Source: a bacterium (GTDB taxonomy: Bacteria; Bacillota; Clostridia; Christensenellales; Aristaeellaceae). Taken from it: a stretch of DNA of 64,000 bases. The stretch covers positions 147,156 through 211,155 of the forward strand of contig SFTH01000004.1 of the NCBI GenBank assembly GCA_004563405.1. The letters run 5' to 3'. This document shows positions 24,701 to 33,013 of this stretch, piece by piece. The notes under the pieces are model-generated. The model searched no databases. It had not been told where the DNA came from and saw only the letters and a list, made by a program, of their open reading frames with translations. How positions within the stretch are numbered: the first letter of the stretch is position 1; every line of letters begins with the position of its first letter. Position numbers and translations under genes: made by a program.

Positions 24701-25765
24701 TTACAGCTCGATCAGCTGCTTCGGGGCGGTTGTCGGGTCAATACAGCCGTCCGAAGTCAGTATCGCCATGTCCTCAATTCGGCACCCGCCGAGACCGGGG
24801 ATATATACGCCGGGTTCAATCGTGATCACATGGCCGGGCCGAAGCACGGTCTGCGATCCCGAGGCAACCCGGGGCTGCTCATGAATAAAGAGTCCAACGC
24901 CGTGGCCCAGGCTGTGGCCGAAGGCGCCGGGGAAGCGCGCGTCGATGATGTCCCGGGCGATCCTGTCCAGATCGCCGCAGAGCGCGCCGGGGCGAACGGC
25001 CTGGAGCGCTTCCATGTGCGCCGCATAGACCAGATCGTAAATTTCCCGAAGCTCCGGCGAAATCCTGCCGAAGGCGACGGTGCGCGTCATGTCCGAGCAA
25101 TAGCCGTCGATCTTCGCGCCGAAGTCCAGCGTCAGAAGGTCGCCGCTGCGGATTATATTATCGGAAGGAATCGCGTGGGGCAGGGAGCCGTTTGCGCCCG
25201 CCGCTGCGATGGTGTCGAAGGCGTTGCCCTCGCTGCCCAGGGAGAGCATCTCGTAATCCAGCATGATCTGAACCTGCTTCTCCGTCATGCCCGGATGGAT
25301 GCGCTCGAGGATGTTTTCAAAGGCACGGCTTGCGATGGCGGCGGCCTTGCACATGCTCTCAATCTCGCCCGCGTCCTTGATCAGCCGCAGCTCTTCCGGC
25401 AGGGAGTCAAGGGCGCCCAGCTCCACGAAGGGCAACTTTGCGCGCAGGGCCTCGTGCCGGTCGTAGCTCAGATAGTCCCGCTCCACGGCGAGACGGCGCA
25501 CGGCGTGGGCGTCCGTCAATTCGAGAATGCGATCGTCCTCGCGGTGCTGTGCGTCAGTCGGGAGCACCCGCAGGCCGGGAGCCTGGCGGGAGGCCTGCTC
25601 CACATAGCGGAAGTCCGTGACGATGACGGTCTCCGCGCCGCAGACGAATACGCAGCCCTCGCCGGTGTAGCCGGTCAGATAGCGCATATTCTCCGGGCGG
25701 TGGATCAGCGCGGCGTCAAACGACTTTTCCTTCAGCGCCTCCATCAGGCGCGCACAGCGGGTCAT
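24701..25765 (-). CDS. pepQ: Xaa-Pro peptidase, M24 family
   Basis: A 354-residue metallopeptidase that cleaves X-Pro dipeptides or the N-terminal residue before proline in the cytoplasm. The creatinase-like N-domain (1-125) is followed by the pita-bread domain with all five metal ligands: DFGAKIDGYCSDMTRT (two Asp, about 216-227), HSLGHGVGLFIHE (His, about 285), EPGVYIPG (Glu, about 320) and the late RIEDM Glu (about 333). Dipeptidase versus aminopeptidase cannot be decided. GGAGG precedes ATG 25765 by 9 bases. Head of the pepQ-efp operon. Confidence 0.88.
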   Translation of the reverse strand: MTRCARLMEALKEKSFDAALIHRPENMRYLTGYTGEGCVFVCGAETVIVTDFRYVEQASRQAPGLRVLPTDAQHREDDRILELTDAHAVRRLAVERDYLSYDRHEALRAKLPFVELGALDSLPEELRLIKDAGEIESMCKAAAIASRAFENILERIHPGMTEKQVQIMLDYEMLSLGSEGNAFDTIAAAGANGSLPHAIPSDNIIRSGDLLTLDFGAKIDGYCSDMTRTVAFGRISPELREIYDLVYAAHMEALQAVRPGALCGDLDRIARDIIDARFPGAFGHSLGHGVGLFIHEQPRVASGSQTVLRPGHVITIEPGVYIPGLGGCRIEDMAILTSDGCIDPTTAPKQLIEL

Positions 25766-25795
25766 ACTCTACGCCTCCTCACAATAACACGCTTC

Positions 25796-25804
25796 ATTAT
25801 AACA
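25796..25804 (-). promoter_or_regulatory. Extended -10 promoter of pepQ-efp
   Basis: TG-T-TATAAT on the minus strand (25796-25804), about 30 bases before the start codon; the -35 region is weak. Confidence 0.55.
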
Positions 25805-25910
25805 CAGTCCATGAGAAATTTCCAGCGTTCAGCGGTCTTTTTTGGCCGCGCAGGCTAATTTTGTGTTGAACTTGGGTTGAAAACCGATTTTTGAGGGCGG
25901 ACATAAAAAA

Positions 25911-26036
25911 TCTGCGGGTTCAAATCAGGCATACCCCGCGGCGCGCGCCAACACTCTGCTTATTGCTGCTGCCTTCCGGCCCTGACAAGATTCACAGCAT
26001 GACACCGCACGGGACCCGATCATCATCACCCGCAGA
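25911..26036 (-). ncRNA. ffs: SRP RNA (small, 4.5S-type)
   Basis: A transcript of about 126 bases whose ends pair (TCTGCGGGT at one end, ACCCGCAGA at the other). The conserved domain IV hairpin reads CAGGGCCGGAAGGCAGCAGC on the minus strand (complement of about 25965-25984), the Ffh-binding signature. Six T residues follow the 3' end (25905-25910). It joins Ffh to form the signal recognition particle; ffh lies at 33.4 kb. Confidence 0.93.
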
Positions 26037-26043
26037 CTCATTT

Positions 26044-26072
26044 ACTATACCATAAATCGCGGCGTTTGGCAA
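26044..26072 (-). promoter_or_regulatory. Promoter of the SRP RNA gene
   Basis: TTGCCA (26067-26072), 17 bases, TATAGT (26044-26049) with extended TGG; start of the RNA is 8 bases on. Confidence 0.8.
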
Positions 26073-26279
26073 GGATTTTTTTGTGCAAAAAAACAATTCT
26101 GCCCGCAGCGGGCCGCGCTTTTCTGCCCGCACGCCGCGCCTGGGGCGGTGGAATATGACCTTTCTTCGCAGAATGTTAAGTCCAGCCTCCAGGATTTACC
26201 ATTCCTTCAAGAAATGAATTTAAAAGTGCGGGATGATGCAAAACAGCAGTTAAATGGCGGTAATTTGCTCAAAATCTGC

Positions 26280-26308
26280 TTGACAAGCAAAATTGGGCGG
26301 CATATAAT
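26280..26308 (+). promoter_or_regulatory. Perfect sigma-A promoter before the 78-residue ORF
   Basis: TTGACA (26280-26285), 17 bases, TATAAT (26303-26308). The leader to the next ATG is about 120 bases and GC-rich, with possible stem-loops. Confidence 0.88.
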
Positions 26309-26438
26309 ACGCACAACCCGAGGGCGAGAGCCGCTGTGCCGCGCCGGAGGGTTCAAAATAGAGCGGCGGGCCGGACCGATCCGCCGCAGACCAAGCCAAG
26401 ATCGTTGAAAGAGGATCACCCGGGAAAGGAAGGTTAAC

Positions 26439-26675
26439 ATGATCAAAATTATGCTGATTTCCAACATGGAGAAGTTCCTCGAGAAGATTCAGAAGTGCCA
26501 CGGCGACGTGCTGCTGCACCTGCCCGACAACACGGTGTGCAATCTCAAGAACGACCATACCGCCCTACAAATCCTCACCATGCTCCATTCCACCAACAAG
26601 GAGCTCGACCTCAGCCTCACGGACGTGCGCGACTACGGCATCATCATGGACTACATGATGAGCGCGGCCGCCTGA
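26439..26675 (+). CDS. Small HPr-like protein of unknown function
   Basis: A 78-residue protein, MIKIMLISNMEKFLEKIQKC..., with an alternating beta-alpha pattern and length like HPr-fold proteins of Clostridia. It lacks the phosphorylatable histidine region of true HPr. The resemblance is weak and no role is claimed. AAGGAAGG lies 6 bases before the ATG. A full consensus promoter and a separate terminator-like hairpin (26816) suggest a well-expressed single gene. Confidence 0.6.
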   Translation: MIKIMLISNMEKFLEKIQKCHGDVLLHLPDNTVCNLKNDHTALQILTMLHSTNKELDLSLTDVRDYGIIMDYMMSAAA

Positions 26676-26815
26676 TTTACCGAAGGGCCCTCTGAGGACG
26701 GGAAGCGTCCCGCCCTCACCCAATATCTGTATCGGAGTGACGTTCAACGACCTGGCGACATTTTACCACTCGAACGGGAAGCCGGCGGAGCCGGATGAGC
26801 CCGATTCATATTCCG

Positions 26816-26852
26816 GGAGCCGGTGCACGGAGGTGCGCCGGCTCCATCTTTG
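26816..26852 (+). terminator. Hairpin downstream of the small HPr-like gene
   Basis: Stem GGAGCCGG-TGCAC / GTGCG-CCGGCTCC then ATCTTTGT. It lies 140 bases after the stop; the gap in between has another GC hairpin (GAGGACGGGA / TCCCGCCCTC) without T-run and nothing else I can identify. Confidence 0.55.
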
Positions 26853-26947
26853 TGCTTAAAATCCCTGCGCCGGGGGCGAGGGGCTTTAAGCGCGCCTTCC
26901 GGGCGCAAACCGGCGCGCAGGCCGTTTCGCAACCTGTGGCCGGTTGA

Positions 26948-27727
26948 TCATTGTGTCGCTTCGGCAGTGGCGCGCAGACACTTCAGGGCCGCGGCAGTGG
27001 CGCGTTCGTCAAAGGGGGCCTCGCAGCTCACGCGGCCGGCATAGCCCATCTCCCGAAGCGCCTGAAACAGAGACCGGTAGTCCTCGCCGTCGTCCTCCCG
27101 CGGGGCGAGGTTCCCCAGGACATTGCTGGTGCGCAGGTGCCAGAGCAGGCTTCCCGTGCGCTTGAGCTGGGGCAGGGATTCGGCCTCCATGGCCATGTTG
27201 TAGCTGCTGGCAGCCACGCCCACCCGATCCAGGCGCAGCATTGCGGAGATGAGCGCCGCCTCGGAGGTGGTGTTCATCAGATCCGCGGCGCTGCGCCGCA
27301 GGGGGAGCAGCGCAACACGCAAGCCGAAGTCCGACGCGTAGCTCTGCAGGATGCGCACCAGGTTGCCCAGCTGCCGCCAGGCCATCGCGGGATCGAAGCT
27401 GCGGGGCAGCATGCGGGCGCAGGGACAGTCGAACAGGACGATTTCCGCGCCCAGGGCCTGGGCCAGATCGAAGGAGCGGTCCAGCGCGCCGTGGATGCGC
27501 TTGGCGGAAACCTCCGGCCCCAGTATGGGCACGTCGGGGGGAAACACGCCGGAGAGCACCTCGGCGTAGAGGCCGCAGGCGTGCATTTCGGCGGCCATGG
27601 CCCGGTAGGCGGCCTCGTCCAGGGCGAGCACGTCGTTTAAATCCAACTCAAGATAGTCGCAGCCTGCACGGGCCGCCGGAGCGACGTCCTCCGGGCGGGC
27701 GCAGGCGCCGAAACGAAACGCTTCCAT
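26948..27727 (-). CDS. Sugar phosphate isomerase/epimerase-like TIM barrel
   Basis: A 259-residue protein of the xylose-isomerase-like TIM-barrel (AP endonuclease 2 type) family: it opens FGACARPEDVAPAARAGCDYLELDL, a usual first strand, has GAEIVLFDCPCARM in the middle and ends with GYAGRVSCEAPFDE, the acidic strand 8. Some metal ligands of the family seem absent (for example no clear HxD in the centre), so activity is uncertain. It starts 6 bases after the Nudix gene stops, so the two are one operon; the link between them is not obvious. Confidence 0.72.
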   Translation of the reverse strand: MEAFRFGACARPEDVAPAARAGCDYLELDLNDVLALDEAAYRAMAAEMHACGLYAEVLSGVFPPDVPILGPEVSAKRIHGALDRSFDLAQALGAEIVLFDCPCARMLPRSFDPAMAWRQLGNLVRILQSYASDFGLRVALLPLRRSAADLMNTTSEAALISAMLRLDRVGVAASSYNMAMEAESLPQLKRTGSLLWHLRTSNVLGNLAPREDDGEDYRSLFQALREMGYAGRVSCEAPFDERATAAALKCLRATAEATQ

Positions 27728-27733
27728 AATATA

Positions 27734-28297
27734 TCATTCTCCCTCTGCAAAAAGCCTGCCGTTGAGCTTTTCATAGATCACGCGCATGTCCGGCTCGGTG
27801 GAGGCGGCCACGGCCTCCTCCGGCGCGAACCAGGCGACGCCGCTGTTTTCGTCGGGCTTGGCGCGCAGCGCCTGTTCCTCCCCGGCGACGATCAGGTAGG
27901 TGAGGTTCAGGTGCAGGTGGGGCGCGACGTAGCGCCCGCGCCGGAAGTGGGCGGCGACGGGCAGGATTTCCAGGGAGATCGGGCGCGCGGAGGCGGGACG
28001 CAGCTGCGTCGCGCCGGTCTCTTCCCGCACCTCCCGCAGGGCGACGGCCAGGAGATCCGCGTCCCCATCGGCGTGGCCGCCCGGCCAGGCCCAGGACCTG
28101 TAGATGTTGTGGTAGAGCATCAGCACCCGGTCCCGCGCGGGGGTGGTCACCCAGGCGGAGGCCGTGAAGTGCGCAAGCTCATTTTCCCGGGTGAGCACGT
28201 CCGGGAAGCGATCGATGTATTCGAGCATCAGGCGGCGGTCCTGCGCCTCCTGCTCGCAGCCGGGAGAAAAGCGTTCCACGGTCTCTCTGAGCGTCAT
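27734..28297 (-). CDS. Nudix hydrolase
   Basis: A 187-residue protein with an N-terminal helical part (FSPGCEQEAQDRRLMLEYID) and a Nudix domain from about residue 45. The Nudix box is GGHADGDADLLAVALREVREETGA: the core REVREETG is present, but the first glutamate of the GX5E motif is alanine (residues 73-96). The family hydrolyses nucleoside diphosphate linked compounds; the wording WAWPGGHADGD is common in clostridial members. CAGGAGG lies 8 bases before ATG 28297. First gene of a two-gene operon with the TIM-barrel protein. Confidence 0.82.
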   Translation of the reverse strand: MTLRETVERFSPGCEQEAQDRRLMLEYIDRFPDVLTRENELAHFTASAWVTTPARDRVLMLYHNIYRSWAWPGGHADGDADLLAVALREVREETGATQLRPASARPISLEILPVAAHFRRGRYVAPHLHLNLTYLIVAGEEQALRAKPDENSGVAWFAPEEAVAASTEPDMRVIYEKLNGRLFAEGE

Positions 28298-28333
28298 GGG
28301 GTCAACCTCCTGAAATGGAATTCTGATTCTAAA

Positions 28334-28362
28334 AGTATAAGGCAAATCCCGCCGTCCGTCAA
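28334..28362 (-). promoter_or_regulatory. Promoter of the Nudix operon
   Basis: TTGACG (28357-28362), 17 bases, TATACT (28334-28339), minus strand; divergent from the aldolase promoter. Confidence 0.75.
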
Positions 28363-28421
28363 CCGCGCGGGAATTGCGCGTGGATATTTGGTTAAAATCA
28401 ATGGTGGACGGGCGCTTTCGC

Positions 28422-28449
28422 TTGATTTCGGCATTGAATGTGGTATAAT
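28422..28449 (+). promoter_or_regulatory. Promoter of the aldolase gene
   Basis: TTGATT (28422-28427), 16 bases, TATAAT (28444-28449) with extended TGG. Confidence 0.72.
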
Positions 28450-28480
28450 ATTGCCAGTTCAATAATAAGGGGTGTTTTTT

Positions 28481-29420
28481 ATGGCTATCGTAACTTCCAA
28501 AGAGATGTTCAAGAAAGCCTACGACGGCGGCTACGCCATCGGCGCTTTCAACGTAAACAACATGGAAATCATCCAGGGCATCACCGAGGCTGCCATCGAG
28601 AAGCATGCGCCGCTGATCCTGCAGGTGTCCAAGGGCGCCCGCGCCTACGCCAAGCATGCCTACCTGATGAAGCTGATCGAGGCGGCCATCGAAGACGCGG
28701 AGCAGACCGCCGGCTTCGACCTGCCCATCTGCGTGCATCTGGACCACGGCGACACCTTCGAGCTGTGCAAGAGCTGCATCGACGGTGGCTTCACCTCCGT
28801 CATGATCGACGGCTCCTCCAAGTCCTTCGAGGACAACATCGCCCTGACCAAGCAGGTCGTCGAGTACGCCCATGACCACGGCGTCGTGGTCGAAGGCGAG
28901 CTGGGCACCCTGGCCGGCATCGAGGACGAGGTCAATGTGGACGCGGACAACGCTTCCTACACCCGCCCCGAGGAGGTCGAGGAGTTCGTGACCCGCACCG
29001 GCGTCGACTCCCTGGCCATCGCAATCGGCACCTCCCACGGCGCGTACAAGTTCACCGCCGCACAGTGCACCCGCAATGAGAAGGGCATCCTCGTGCCCCC
29101 GCCGCTGCGCTTCGACATCCTGGAAGAGCTCCTCCGTTCCGCAGGAGTTCGTCAAGATCATCAACGAGAACGGTGGCAAGATGCCCGATGCAGTCGGCAT
29201 TCCGGAGGAACAGCTCCGCCAGGCCGCCAAGGGCGCTGTCTGCAAGATCAACATCGACTCCGACCTGCGCCTGGCCATGACCGCCAGCATCCGCAAGTAC
29301 TTCGCGGAGCATCCGGATCACTTCGATCCCCGCCAGTACCTCAAGCCCGCCCGCATCGCCATCAAGAATATGGTCGAGCACAAGCTGGTGGACGTTCTGG
29401 GCTGCGACGGCAAGGCTTAA
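28481..29420 (+). pseudogene. fba: Class II fructose-bisphosphate aldolase, interrupted by a small deletion
   Basis: The N-terminal two thirds read as a normal class II aldolase (AIGAFNVNNMEIIQ, CVHLDHGDTFE with the zinc and catalytic His/Asp at about 83-86, VVVEGELGTLAGIEDE, IGTSHGAYKF). At about 29128 the frame is lost; the true C-terminus (SSVPQEFVKIINENGG... NIDSDLRLAMT... to 29420) continues in another frame. Family comparison shows that about 15 codons are missing, including the metal-binding LHG(A/G)SS histidine. As written, translation would run on to 29461 with a nonsense tail. The enzyme splits fructose-1,6-bisphosphate and is central to glycolysis, so an assembly error is a serious alternative. 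Codon use is of the highly expressed type. Confidence 0.87.
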
Positions 29421-29443
29421 TCTGCCGACAGTTCATCCCAATC

Positions 29444-29475
29444 AGAGAGACGCTTCTATGAGGCGTCTCTCTTGA
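29444..29475 (+). terminator. Terminator after fba
   Basis: Stem GAGAGACGC / GCGTCTCTC with loop TTCTATGA-like and CTTGATAT after it. Confidence 0.75.
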
Positions 29476-29496
29476 TATATGGAGAAAAATTAGAAA

Positions 29497-30168
29497 ATGA
29501 TGAGAAGACAGATTCTGATCGTGGACGACGATCCCTGCGTGGGCGACCTGCTGGAGGAGCTACTCACGAAGGAGGGCTACGGCGCGCTGCGGGCGTATTC
29601 CGGCACGGAGGCGCTGCTTCTGATGGAGAAGGCGCGGCCGGATCTGGTGCTGCTGGACCGGATGCTGCCGGGCATGCAGGGCGACGAGGTGCTCCGGCGC
29701 ATGCCGAAGGTTCCGGTGATCGTGCTCAGCGCCCGGGACGAGGTGGAGGGCAAGGTCAACCTTCTGCTGGACGGTGCGGCGGACTACGTCACCAAGCCCT
29801 TCGACAGCCGGGAGCTGTTGGCGCGCATTGCGGTGCAGCTGCGCGCACCGTCGCGGGAGGGACTCGCGCCGGTGATTGAGGCGGGACGGCTCCGGCTGAA
29901 CGAGGCGGGCCGGGAGGCGGAATTCGACGGGAGGGCGCTGCGGCTGACCCGGACCGAGTACGCCATATTGAAGCTGCTGATGCAGAACCCGGGCCGCGCG
30001 ATCGCAAAGTCCGTGATTCTGGAGCACATCAGCCTGGACACGCCGGACTGCACGGACAGTTCCCTGAAGCAGCATGTGAGCAACCTGCGCAGGAAGCTGC
30101 GGGAGGCGGGCTGCGGCGACTGCATCGAGGCCGTGTGGGGCGTGGGTTTCCGGCTGGTCGCGCCCTGA
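29497..30168 (+). CDS. OmpR-family response regulator
   Basis: A 223-residue two-component regulator. The receiver domain (about 5-115) has the acidic pair VDDDP, the phospho-acceptor aspartate in LLDRMLPG (about residue 53), the Ser in VLSARDE and the lysine in YVTKPFDS. The C-terminal winged helix (125-222) ends in VWGVGFRLV. It starts ATGATG at 29497. Its partner kinase is four genes down (32024), and it probably drives the ABC genes through the repeat array at 30178. Confidence 0.92.
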   Translation: MMRRQILIVDDDPCVGDLLEELLTKEGYGALRAYSGTEALLLMEKARPDLVLLDRMLPGMQGDEVLRRMPKVPVIVLSARDEVEGKVNLLLDGAADYVTKPFDSRELLARIAVQLRAPSREGLAPVIEAGRLRLNEAGREAEFDGRALRLTRTEYAILKLLMQNPGRAIAKSVILEHISLDTPDCTDSSLKQHVSNLRRKLREAGCGDCIEAVWGVGFRLVAP

Positions 30169-30177
30169 ACGGGAATC

Positions 30178-30233
30178 TTGACCCTTTCTTTACCCTTTCC
30201 TTGACCGCTCTCTTGACCCGTCGGGGATAGAAT
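30178..30233 (+). promoter_or_regulatory. Response-regulator box array and promoter of the ABC-2 module
   Basis: Four direct repeats TTGACC, TTTACC, TTGACC, TTGACC start at 30178, 30189, 30201 and 30213, that is every 11-12 bases, about one DNA turn. A -10 box TAGAAT is at 30228-30233 with no properly spaced -35. This is the layout of an activator-dependent promoter bound by an OmpR-type regulator. Confidence 0.65.
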
Positions 30234-30261
30234 GTAGTCATTGAAAGAAGGAGGAAAGAAC

Positions 30262-31179
30262 ATGGATTATGTGCTGACGGCGGACGCGCTGAGCAAGCGC
30301 TATCGTCACTTTCAGGCCCTCAACGGGCTGAACATGCATGTGCCCCGTGGCTCGATCTACGGCCTCGTGGGCAAGAACGGCGCGGGGAAGACGACCCTCA
30401 TCCGCCTGATCTGTGGGCTCCAGGAGCCCAGTTCCGGGTGCTATACCCTCTACGGCGTGCGCAGCGACGCCCGGCGTTCCGTTTCGCGGATGCGCAGGCG
30501 CATGGGCGCGATGGTGGAGTCGCCGTCGATCTATCTGGATCTGAGCGCGGCGGATAACCTGCGGATGCAGTACCGGGTGCTCGGCATGCCGTCCTTTGCG
30601 GGTATCGACGAGCTGCTGCATCTGGTGGGGCTGCAGGATGCGGGCGGCAAGAAGGCGAGAAACTTCTCCCTGGGCATGCGCCAGCGACTGGGCATCGCCG
30701 TGGCGCTGGCGGGCGACCCGGACTTACTGGTGCTGGACGAGCCGGTGAACGGCCTGGATCCACAGGGCATCATCGAGATCCGGGAGCTGATTCTGAAGCT
30801 GAACCGGGAGCGCAACATTACCGTGCTCATCTCCAGCCACATACTGGACGAATTGAGTCGCCTGGCCACCCACTACGGCTTCATCGACGGCGGACGCATG
30901 GTGCGGGAGATCAGCGCCGCGGAGCTGGAGGCCGCCTGCCGCAAGTGCATGCGGCTGGAGGTGAGCGACGCGCAGGCTCTCGCCCGGGTGCTGGATGCGA
31001 TGGACGTGGACTACAAGGTCTTTTCCGATCAACGGGTGGACGTGTATGTCCGCCTGAATGTGAGCCGACTGGTGAAGGCGCTGGAAGCCGAGGACTGTGA
31101 GCTGATTTCCGTGCAGGAGCGGGACGAGAGCCTGGAGAGTTACTATATGAACCTGCTGGGAGGTGAGCGCGATGCGTAG
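30262..31179 (+). CDS. ABC transporter ATPase, BcrA-like
   Basis: A 305-residue ATPase of the bacitracin/lantibiotic export type. Walker A is GKNGAGKTT (about residues 37-45), the signature NFSLGMRQRLGIA, Walker B LLVLDEPVNGLDPQG, and the switch His in ISSHILDEL; a C-terminal extension follows from about 220. ATG 30262 is 8 bases from GGAGG. Its last eight bases overlap the start of the permease gene. With the regulator and kinase it makes a sensing-and-export module, most likely against a peptide or envelope-active compound. Confidence 0.88.
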   Translation: MDYVLTADALSKRYRHFQALNGLNMHVPRGSIYGLVGKNGAGKTTLIRLICGLQEPSSGCYTLYGVRSDARRSVSRMRRRMGAMVESPSIYLDLSAADNLRMQYRVLGMPSFAGIDELLHLVGLQDAGGKKARNFSLGMRQRLGIAVALAGDPDLLVLDEPVNGLDPQGIIEIRELILKLNRERNITVLISSHILDELSRLATHYGFIDGGRMVREISAAELEAACRKCMRLEVSDAQALARVLDAMDVDYKVFSDQRVDVYVRLNVSRLVKALEAEDCELISVQERDESLESYYMNLLGGERDA

Positions 31180-32008
31180 GCTGATGCGGGCGCATGTCTC
31201 GCGGCTGTGGAAGAACGGCCCGTTCCGGTTGGGCGCGGCGGGCATGGCGCTGATTTCCATACTGAACGTGGTACAGCTCGCCTTCGAGGTTCGTAAGTAC
31301 GCGGATATGAACGGGTTCATCGACGAAGCGGTCTTCGGCTTCGCACCGCTGATGGGACTGTTCATCGGTGCGGTGGTCAGCATGTTTCTGAGCGTGGAAT
31401 TCAGCGACGGCGGCCTGCGCAACAAGCTGATCGTTGGGCACCGGCGGGGAAGCGCGTATCTGGCTGCGCTGCTGGGGAGCGCCCTGGCCGCGGCGCTGAT
31501 GGTCGCTGTGACGCTGCTTGCGGGCGTGGCGCTGGGGCTTGCGCTGCTGGATGGCTTCGAGCTTCCCGCCGCCGGACTGGCGGCGCTGATGCTCAACTGT
31601 GTATTCAGCGCGGTGGCGTTGTCTGCAATTTTCACGGCAATTGCTATGAATGTGCCGAACCGGGCCGCGTCCGTCATCCTCTGTGTGACGGTTGCGATAC
31701 TGCTGCTCTGGGTGGCCAGCTACGCGGGCGGCGTGCTGGACGAGCCGGAGATGATGGAGAATTATCTGATCATCAATGCGGACGGCGTGCCAGAGAAGAT
31801 GGAAAACCTTCCCAACCCCCGCTATGTGCAGGGGACGGTGCGGAAGGTCTATGAATTCATCTACGACCTGCTGCCCACGGGGCAGGGACTTCAGATTGCC
31901 AACTGCGAGGGCGATCGCATCGCCCGCTGGCCGCTCCTCTCCGCGCTGGTGGCGTTGCTGGGAGGCGTTGCGGGCTATATTCCGTTCCGCAGGCGGGACA
32001 TTCGATAA
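31172..32008 (+). CDS. ABC-2 type permease (BcrB-like)
   Basis: A 278-residue membrane protein with about six segments (for instance 23-41, 60-80, 104-130, 145-170, 172-190 and 250-270) and a charged extracytoplasmic loop around 190-235 (YLIINADGVPEKMENLP). This follows the ABC-2 permease pattern of immunity transporters. ATG 31172 overlaps the ATPase gene by eight bases and follows GGGAGG; the GTG at 31163 is too near that site. Confidence 0.8.
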   Translation: MRRLMRAHVSRLWKNGPFRLGAAGMALISILNVVQLAFEVRKYADMNGFIDEAVFGFAPLMGLFIGAVVSMFLSVEFSDGGLRNKLIVGHRRGSAYLAALLGSALAAALMVAVTLLAGVALGLALLDGFELPAAGLAALMLNCVFSAVALSAIFTAIAMNVPNRAASVILCVTVAILLLWVASYAGGVLDEPEMMENYLIINADGVPEKMENLPNPRYVQGTVRKVYEFIYDLLPTGQGLQIANCEGDRIARWPLLSALVALLGGVAGYIPFRRRDIR

Positions 32009-32023
32009 GGGGGAGGCGCGGAT

Positions 32024-32929
32024 ATGTGGATTCTTGTCCTGATTGCGTCGGCGGTGATTCTGGCGCTGACGGCAAAGCTTGCGCTGCTGTACCGCGATCT
32101 GGACAGAATCTGCGACGCGCTGGACGAGCGGCTCCGGGAGGAGACGAACACGCTGATCTGCACCGGCTCCGGAGACCGGCGCGTCCGGCGGCTTGCGGCG
32201 CGGCTGAACGAGCGGCTGCGGGCGCTGCGGGACGCGCGCCGGAGCGTGCGGCGCGAGGATCTGGAGCTCAAGGAGGCGGTGGCGAACGTCTCCCACGATT
32301 TGCGCACGCCGCTGACCGCCATCTGCGGGCATCTCGATCTGCTGGAGCGGGAGGAGAAGAGCCCCGAGGTGGCGCGACACCTGGAGGTCATTGCCGGCCG
32401 GGCGCGGGCCATGCGGGAGCTCACCGGGGAGTTGTTTCGCTATTCGCTGGCGGAGGAGGACGTTCAGGCGCTGGAGCCGGAGCGCGTGAACCTGAATGCG
32501 GCGCTGGAGGAGGCGGTGCTTTCCTGCTTCGGCGCGCTGAAGGAGCGGGGCATCGAGCCGGTGATCCGCATGCCGGATCTGCCCGTGGAGCGCATGCTGA
32601 ACCGGGCGGCGCTGTTGCGCGTGCTGGAGAACATTCTCTCCAACGCCATCCGGTACGGCGACGGCGATTTGGAGATCGAGCTGCGCGGGCAGGGAGAAAT
32701 GCGCATTTCCAACGGCGCGCGATCTCTGGACGGCGTGCAGGTGGGCCGATTGTTTGACCGCTTCTACACCGTGGAGACGGGCCGCGGCTCGACGGGACTG
32801 GGCCTGTCCATCGCCCGGCTGCTCATCGAGCGCATGGGCGGCGAAATCGGGGCGGAGTACGCCGCGGGGCGGCTGGAGATCTGGCTTCGCTTCTCGGCCG
32901 CGCCGCCGGAGAATGTTGAAATTCTGTGA
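32024..32929 (+). CDS. Sensor histidine kinase
   Basis: A 301-residue kinase. A single N-terminal membrane helix (3-22) is followed directly by a helical linker, so there is no large sensor domain; such 'intramembrane-sensing' kinases usually work with an ABC transporter. The H-box VSHDLRTPLTAI (about 89-100) holds the phosphorylated His; the N-box ENILSNAIRYG, and GSTGLGLSIARLL (G2 box) form the ATPase domain. It is 15 bases downstream of the permease gene and should phosphorylate the regulator encoded at 29497. Confidence 0.88.
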   Translation: MWILVLIASAVILALTAKLALLYRDLDRICDALDERLREETNTLICTGSGDRRVRRLAARLNERLRALRDARRSVRREDLELKEAVANVSHDLRTPLTAICGHLDLLEREEKSPEVARHLEVIAGRARAMRELTGELFRYSLAEEDVQALEPERVNLNAALEEAVLSCFGALKERGIEPVIRMPDLPVERMLNRAALLRVLENILSNAIRYGDGDLEIELRGQGEMRISNGARSLDGVQVGRLFDRFYTVETGRGSTGLGLSIARLLIERMGGEIGAEYAAGRLEIWLRFSAAPPENVEIL

Positions 32930-32945
32930 TGTCAAGCAAAAGAGC

Positions 32946-32974
32946 TTGACACCGCTGCACGTTTTGGGTATAAT
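32946..32974 (+). promoter_or_regulatory. Perfect promoter of the ylxM-ffh operon
   Basis: TTGACA (32946-32951), 17 bases, TATAAT (32969-32974). Confidence 0.88.
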
Positions 32975-33013
32975 GGATAAGCTGTCAAGTGAAATAACTT
33001 GCGGGGGTTGCGC

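Noticed and set aside
25917..25928. GGGTTCAAATCAG, which looks like a tRNA T-arm
   Set aside because: It is the complement of the 3' part of the SRP RNA; no acceptor or anticodon arm can be built around it.
26148..26408. An 86-codon frame before the small HPr-like gene
   Set aside because: It spans the perfect promoter at 26280-26308, has no ribosome site and no plausible protein pattern.
29131..29461. Arg/Gln/His-rich C-terminal tail on the aldolase frame as a novel domain
   Set aside because: It is out-of-frame reading of the normal aldolase C-terminus, which is found in the next frame up to 29420.
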